From contig JAEWLW010000086.1 of assembly GCA_023457355.1 (NCBI GenBank), forward strand, positions 1 to 7,765: 7,765 nt of DNA, given 5' to 3'. Positions within the stretch are counted from its first letter, which is position 1. Each line of letters begins with the position of its first letter. A model generated the notes under the pieces. That model worked only from the letters and a program-made list of their open reading frames with translations, ran no database searches and was not told the DNA's origin. Below are positions 5,319 through 7,765 of this stretch, piece after piece. This DNA is from Bacillota bacterium. Its GTDB lineage: Bacteria > Bacillota > Clostridia > Oscillospirales > Ruminococcaceae. The position numbers and the translations under genes are program-made.

Positions 5319-5331
5319 CTGATAAATTACA
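5319..5331 (+). repeat. Outer copy of the 12-bp repeat, including the right edge AAATTACA
   Basis: CTGATAAATTAC at 5319-5330 repeats 4513-4524, and the AAATTACA part (5324-5331) also repeats the left edge at 4364-4371. It lies in the 30-nt gap between the convergent GIY-YIG and 211-aa genes, one base from the stop codon of the latter. No hairpin terminator was seen in this gap. Confidence 0.7.
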
Positions 5332-5332
5332 G

Positions 5333-5968
5333 TTATATTCCCTGCACTTCGCCGGTATCATAATTGACGACCAGCCCCATTTCGGCCAGCTGTTCGGCCT
5401 GTTTTCTGACTTTCTCCCGCTCGGCGGCTAATCGTATTTGATCCGCCAGCCCTTCAAGAGAATCAGCAAAATTGCCTTTCGGCATCGACATCGGCATAAT
5501 GGCCGCCTGCACGATCAAGCCGGTTTTTACCACGATATAGCTAATGCCGCTCGCTGTCTTGCGCTCAAAGAATCGCTGAAAGTCCTGCTCGTCTGATACC
5601 GGTTTAAGGTACTTTGTCTGAATGAACATAATGCCGTCGGTGATTCTTAGCGGCTTTAAAACCCGCTCTGCATGGACAATTTCGGGGTAGGCGTCCCGCT
5701 CGTCTATCGGGAACTCGTTCTCGCAACAGTCGGTCATATTGATTTCGGTCGGCAGTGCCCGATTTAAAACCGTCCACTTAGGGCGGTTTTTCTCTGGAAC
5801 GTCAAAGATGGTCAGCAGGTTTGAAGCATCCAGATAAGGCAGCCCGAACAGCTTATAAACGGCCCCGCCATCGCTGACGCACTGCTCCACGGTGTCCTCT
5901 CCGCTGCTCTCGAACAAAATAGCCACCTTGTTTTTCTTGCATATAGTCGCCACGTCTTTAATTTTCAT
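5333..5968 (-). CDS. Phage protein of unknown function (211 aa)
   Basis: I do not recognise a named domain. It is a soluble protein with no signal or membrane segment. An N-terminal mixed region begins MKIKDVATICKKNKVAILFE and contains GAVYKLFGLPYLD and LLTIFDVPEKNR. A middle region holds a paired Cys (DCCENEF). There follows a beta-rich section (ITDGIMFIQTKYLKP, GISYIVVKTGLIVQAAIMPM) and a charged helix at the C-terminus (LADQIRLAAEREKVRKQAEQLAEMG, about 173-197), which could form a coiled coil. The ATG at 5968 has AGGAGG with a 5-nt spacer. It follows the VRR-NUC and small-protein genes and, before the proposed insertion, would have been directly followed by the methyltransferase gene. Position suggests DNA metabolism or host takeover, but this is inference only. 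Confidence 0.85.
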   Translation of the reverse strand: MKIKDVATICKKNKVAILFESSGEDTVEQCVSDGGAVYKLFGLPYLDASNLLTIFDVPEKNRPKWTVLNRALPTEINMTDCCENEFPIDERDAYPEIVHAERVLKPLRITDGIMFIQTKYLKPVSDEQDFQRFFERKTASGISYIVVKTGLIVQAAIMPMSMPKGNFADSLEGLADQIRLAAEREKVRKQAEQLAEMGLVVNYDTGEVQGI

Positions 5969-6015
5969 GCTGTCCTCCTGTCTCGCCAGTTGCTTGTGCA
6001 GCTGGCTTTTATGTT

Positions 6016-6228
6016 TTACACGGCATCTTTTGCGCGCAGGCGACAGAACGCCTCCAGCTTCGCCTGCGCCGTGGGTCTGTCCTCTGCCTGCATGTGCTTA
6101 TTGATCCAGTTGTAAGCATCGGGCAGAAGATCACCCGAATGGCTGCCGGAAGAGATCAGCACATCAACGCGGTTTATCAGGGCAGCGTATGAAGGATATT
6201 TCAAAATCAGCTCTGCATGCTTAATCAC
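6016..6228 (-). CDS. Small phage protein of unknown function (70 aa)
   Basis: Seventy residues from a GTG start at 6228, not recognised. The N-terminal part looks helical (KHAELILKYPSYAALINRV), a Gly/Ser turn (SSGSHSGD) follows, and the C-terminal half is helical and charged, ending RLRAKDAV. The GTG is preferred because AAGGGG lies 7 nt upstream and it starts 5 nt after the VRR-NUC stop. Longer forms from ATG at 6270 (84 aa) or 6300 (94 aa) would run into the nuclease gene. The real start could be one of these. Confidence 0.65.
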   Translation of the reverse strand: MIKHAELILKYPSYAALINRVDVLISSGSHSGDLLPDAYNWINKHMQAEDRPTAQAKLEAFCRLRAKDAV

Positions 6229-6232
6229 CCGC

Positions 6233-6655
6233 TCACCCCTTCCCTTTTGGTAGTGTCGGGCGCGGTTCATATAGCCCTGTTTCATCGGTTCCGGCCACAT
6301 AGCGCATAATCACCCGGGCGGCATCTTCGCAGGAATAGCAAACCGCGACGCAATAGCCTTGACCGACAAGCTGCTCCATCCACCACGTTTGATTTTTGTC
6401 GGGCCGGTTCTTGCCAAACTTCATTTCGATGTAAAGCCCGTGGTATGTATCGCGCGCAACTGGCAGGCACAGATCGGGAACGCCCGCTCGTAACCCTAAC
6501 CGTTTTTGATGGGCACCGCCAGCGATACCGCGCTTTCCCTCGTTCGGGACATGATACAACAGCTGCAATTCCGGGTGTCGGGTGGTTTGCCATGCGGCCC
6601 ATGCGATAAGTTGCTGCTGTTCGTTGTCCTCGCTGGACTGAATGGGATATTTCAT
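6233..6655 (-). CDS. VRR-NUC domain nuclease
   Basis: A 140-residue stand-alone VRR-NUC protein of the PD-(D/E)XK superfamily. An N-terminal SSEDNEQQQLIAWA holds the conserved Glu. HVPNEG is at 35-40, GVPDL (catalytic Asp61) at 58-62, and IEMK (Glu77, Lys79) at 76-79, with Gln89 following. Phage VRR-NUC proteins of this size are known as structure-specific nucleases that cut Holliday-like junctions, so a role in resolving replication or recombination intermediates is likely. The ATG at 6655 overlaps the stop of the preceding gene by 4 nt (ATGA), indicating translational coupling, and AAGGAGG lies 11 nt upstream. All active-site residues are present. Confidence 0.92.
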   Translation of the reverse strand: MKYPIQSSEDNEQQQLIAWAAWQTTRHPELQLLYHVPNEGKRGIAGGAHQKRLGLRAGVPDLCLPVARDTYHGLYIEMKFGKNRPDKNQTWWMEQLVGQGYCVAVCYSCEDAARVIMRYVAGTDETGLYEPRPTLPKGKG

Positions 6656-6972
6656 TGATGGCGGTTCCTCCTTTCGGCTTCTTGGTTCGCCTGCTCGAAG
6701 GATTCAAACAGATCATGCGGCAATACCAGATCGGTGAGCGACAAATCATCGACATCCTGAACGGCATAGGTCATGCCCGTACCGAAAGCATAAAGATCCA
6801 TCATTCCGGCCAGCTTCTTTTCGACCGGCTGCCACTGGCTTTCTTCATCCACCACAAGCACCCAGCAGGATTGACCTAACGGCACCGGCAGTCTGTGCCA
6901 GCAGCGGCGGTTCCGGTTCCAGTCCCGATCTTGCCACGAGCGGGTAAGTCTTTTCTTTGTACGGCTGTTCAT
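6652..6972 (-). CDS. Phage protein of unknown function (106 aa)
   Basis: A 106-residue protein with a strongly basic, Trp/Arg-rich start (MNSRTKKRLTRSWQDRDW, then NRNRRCWHRL). A hydrophobic strand (CWVLVVDEES), a central part with MMDLYAFGTGMTYAVQD, and an acidic helical end (LFESFEQANQEAERRNRH) follow. I recognise no domain; the basic start suggests nucleic-acid binding but this is only inferred. The ATG at 6972 is chosen because AAGGAG (6987-6982) is 9 nt upstream; an earlier in-frame ATG at 6981 abuts that site. A longer open frame to 7173 would overlap the Rep-like gene by about 200 nt and is rejected. It overlaps the next gene by 4 nt. Confidence 0.8.
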   Translation of the reverse strand: MNSRTKKRLTRSWQDRDWNRNRRCWHRLPVPLGQSCWVLVVDEESQWQPVEKKLAGMMDLYAFGTGMTYAVQDVDDLSLTDLVLPHDLFESFEQANQEAERRNRHQ

Positions 6973-6974
6973 TT

Positions 6975-7700
6975 TTAACATCTCCTTTTGATTGGTTCGA
7001 GCCGGATGAGGGTGTAACGCAGGTATTCGGCCCCGCTGTATGGGTTGCGCCCCAGTTCCGGTTCGGTCAGCGGGTCGAGCATCCAACCTTTTGGCACCTT
7101 GATACCCTCCCGCCAGTGTTTGGCCTTGATAGTTGTCTGTTTGGGCTGCGGCCTGTCCAGTCCTTGCGAACATTTCCAGCGGTTTCCCACCCGCTCGGGT
7201 ATATCGGTGTGTGCGAAGATATACTCTGCCAGCCTGCGGTACTGCCCCGATTCATCGAGCGGGCGCACATTGACGTGACCATACGGCCATAGCACCTGCA
7301 ACTGTCTCAACTTGATGCCCGGTAGCACCATGTGGTGGTGCGATTTCTTCATTGGTCTTTGCTCTGTGACAGCCACATACCGCAGTGGGACGTTTTCAGC
7401 AGCATATATTATTCTGATATTCTTCATTAAGGTGTGATAATGAGCTAATGCTTCGGCGGTAGTCGGGCGCAGCTCTTTGCGATAGGTGAACGTTACCCAT
7501 ATATCTTCCGGGCCAAAATTGGCGTTCAGGATATGACGCAGCCGCCGAAGGGCATTACTGCGGTTTACCCTTGCAATGTCTTGGGGGGATGGCTTGTGCC
7601 ATTCTTCCCCCGATCCCGTGGACTGGCTGCGGACGGCTCGCTGCCTTAGTTCTACCTCTCGGGTTCGACCGGCGTCGGTCGTTCTCTTACAGTAGGGCAT
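6975..7700 (-). CDS. Rolling-circle Rep-like HUH endonuclease (REP_ORF2-G2P type)
   Basis: A 241-residue protein of the HUH nuclease superfamily found in many Bacillota phages. It opens with MPYCKRTTDAGRTREVEL, as relatives do. It then shows motif 1, VTFTYRKE (69-76), motif 2, SHHHMVL with the metal-binding His residues at 121-123, and motif 3, YRRLAEYIF with candidate catalytic tyrosines Tyr154 and Tyr160. Family members nick one DNA strand and stay linked through tyrosine to start rolling-circle replication, but the role in dsDNA phages is not settled. The ATG at 7700 has AGAAGGA with a 7-nt spacer and is preferred over a TTG at 7739. It is the first gene visible in the block, and a promoter must lie beyond the window. 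Confidence 0.88.
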   Translation of the reverse strand: MPYCKRTTDAGRTREVELRQRAVRSQSTGSGEEWHKPSPQDIARVNRSNALRRLRHILNANFGPEDIWVTFTYRKELRPTTAEALAHYHTLMKNIRIIYAAENVPLRYVAVTEQRPMKKSHHHMVLPGIKLRQLQVLWPYGHVNVRPLDESGQYRRLAEYIFAHTDIPERVGNRWKCSQGLDRPQPKQTTIKAKHWREGIKVPKGWMLDPLTEPELGRNPYSGAEYLRYTLIRLEPIKRRC

Positions 7701-7765
7701 GCTTTGTTCCTTCTGTCCCCCTCGGGGCGGGTGAACCAAAAGTTAATACCCCTTAATCAAGCTAA

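Larger units (their letters stand above)
4364..5331 (+). mobile_element. Candidate inserted cassette: structured leader plus GIY-YIG nuclease, flanked by 8-bp direct repeats
   Basis: The only plus-strand gene of the window sits in an AT-rich block that splits a minus-strand gene series. AAATTACA occurs at 4364-4371 and again at 5324-5331, at the two edges. Removing one repeat copy and everything between joins the stop of the 211-aa gene to the methyltransferase ribosome binding site with a 27-nt gap, a normal operon spacing. The unit is about 960 bp and carries no transposase, integrase or terminal inverted repeats that I could find. This suggests homing-type or recombination-based acquisition. 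The repeat could be a target duplication or short homology; chance is possible for 8 bp alone, but the clean operon restoration is supporting evidence. Confidence 0.55.

Noticed and set aside
6973..7173. Upstream extension of the 106-aa gene to an ATG at 7173
   Set aside because: It would overlap the Rep-like gene by about 200 nt. A proper ribosome binding site supports the ATG at 6972.
1..7765. CRISPR array, tRNA or rRNA genes, insertion sequence transposase, attachment site
   Set aside because: No regularly spaced repeats, no tRNA-like cloverleaf, no transposase or integrase motifs and no recognisable att core were seen.

Overview
The window is a piece of a tailed double-stranded DNA phage or prophage (Caudoviricetes, siphovirus-like) of a Bacillota host. 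I base this on the P27-type small terminase, an HNH protein beside the terminase, a late regulator of the ArpU/YqaQ kind, strong AAGGAGG-type ribosome binding sites and GTG/TTG starts. The core genes are of medium to high GC content. Two short stretches are clearly AT-rich and look acquired. The host genus cannot be fixed from this window; a gut-type clostridium is plausible.

Read on the minus strand, from the right end to the left, the layout is as follows. (1) The early or DNA-metabolism block (7700 to 5333) holds a rolling-circle-type HUH Rep-like protein, an unknown 106-aa protein, a VRR-NUC nuclease, a small unknown protein and an unknown 211-aa protein. The genes are tightly packed, with overlaps or short gaps. 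(2) A plus-strand insertion (about 4364-5331) carries a folded, terminator-like region, a strong promoter and an AT-rich GIY-YIG nuclease gene. (3) The minus-strand series resumes (4345 to 2869) with a DNA methyltransferase, an ASCH-domain protein and the ArpU-like regulator. (4) A regulatory stretch and a small AT-rich one-gene unit (2811 to 2429) hold a hairpin terminator, a near-consensus promoter, a 60-aa unknown gene and a second strong terminator. (5) The packaging block (2407 to 1) holds HNH endonuclease, small terminase, large terminase and the first codons of a probable portal gene.

The most notable observation is the GIY-YIG unit. It lies in opposite orientation exactly between the stop codon of the 211-aa gene and the ribosome binding site of the methyltransferase gene. 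It is flanked by an 8-bp direct repeat (AAATTACA), and removing it restores a 27-nt operon gap. A longer repeat (12 bp exact, 18 of 21 overall) brackets the nuclease gene itself. The DNA between the left edge and the gene can fold into two mutually exclusive hairpins, one ending in a U-tract. This looks like a mobile nuclease cassette with an associated structured RNA or attenuator; its function is not established.

The second notable observation is the 60-aa gene with its own promoter and terminator, which matches the definition of a phage moron. It leaves open how the packaging operon downstream of two terminators is transcribed, possibly by the ArpU-like regulator acting on an unseen promoter or by antitermination.
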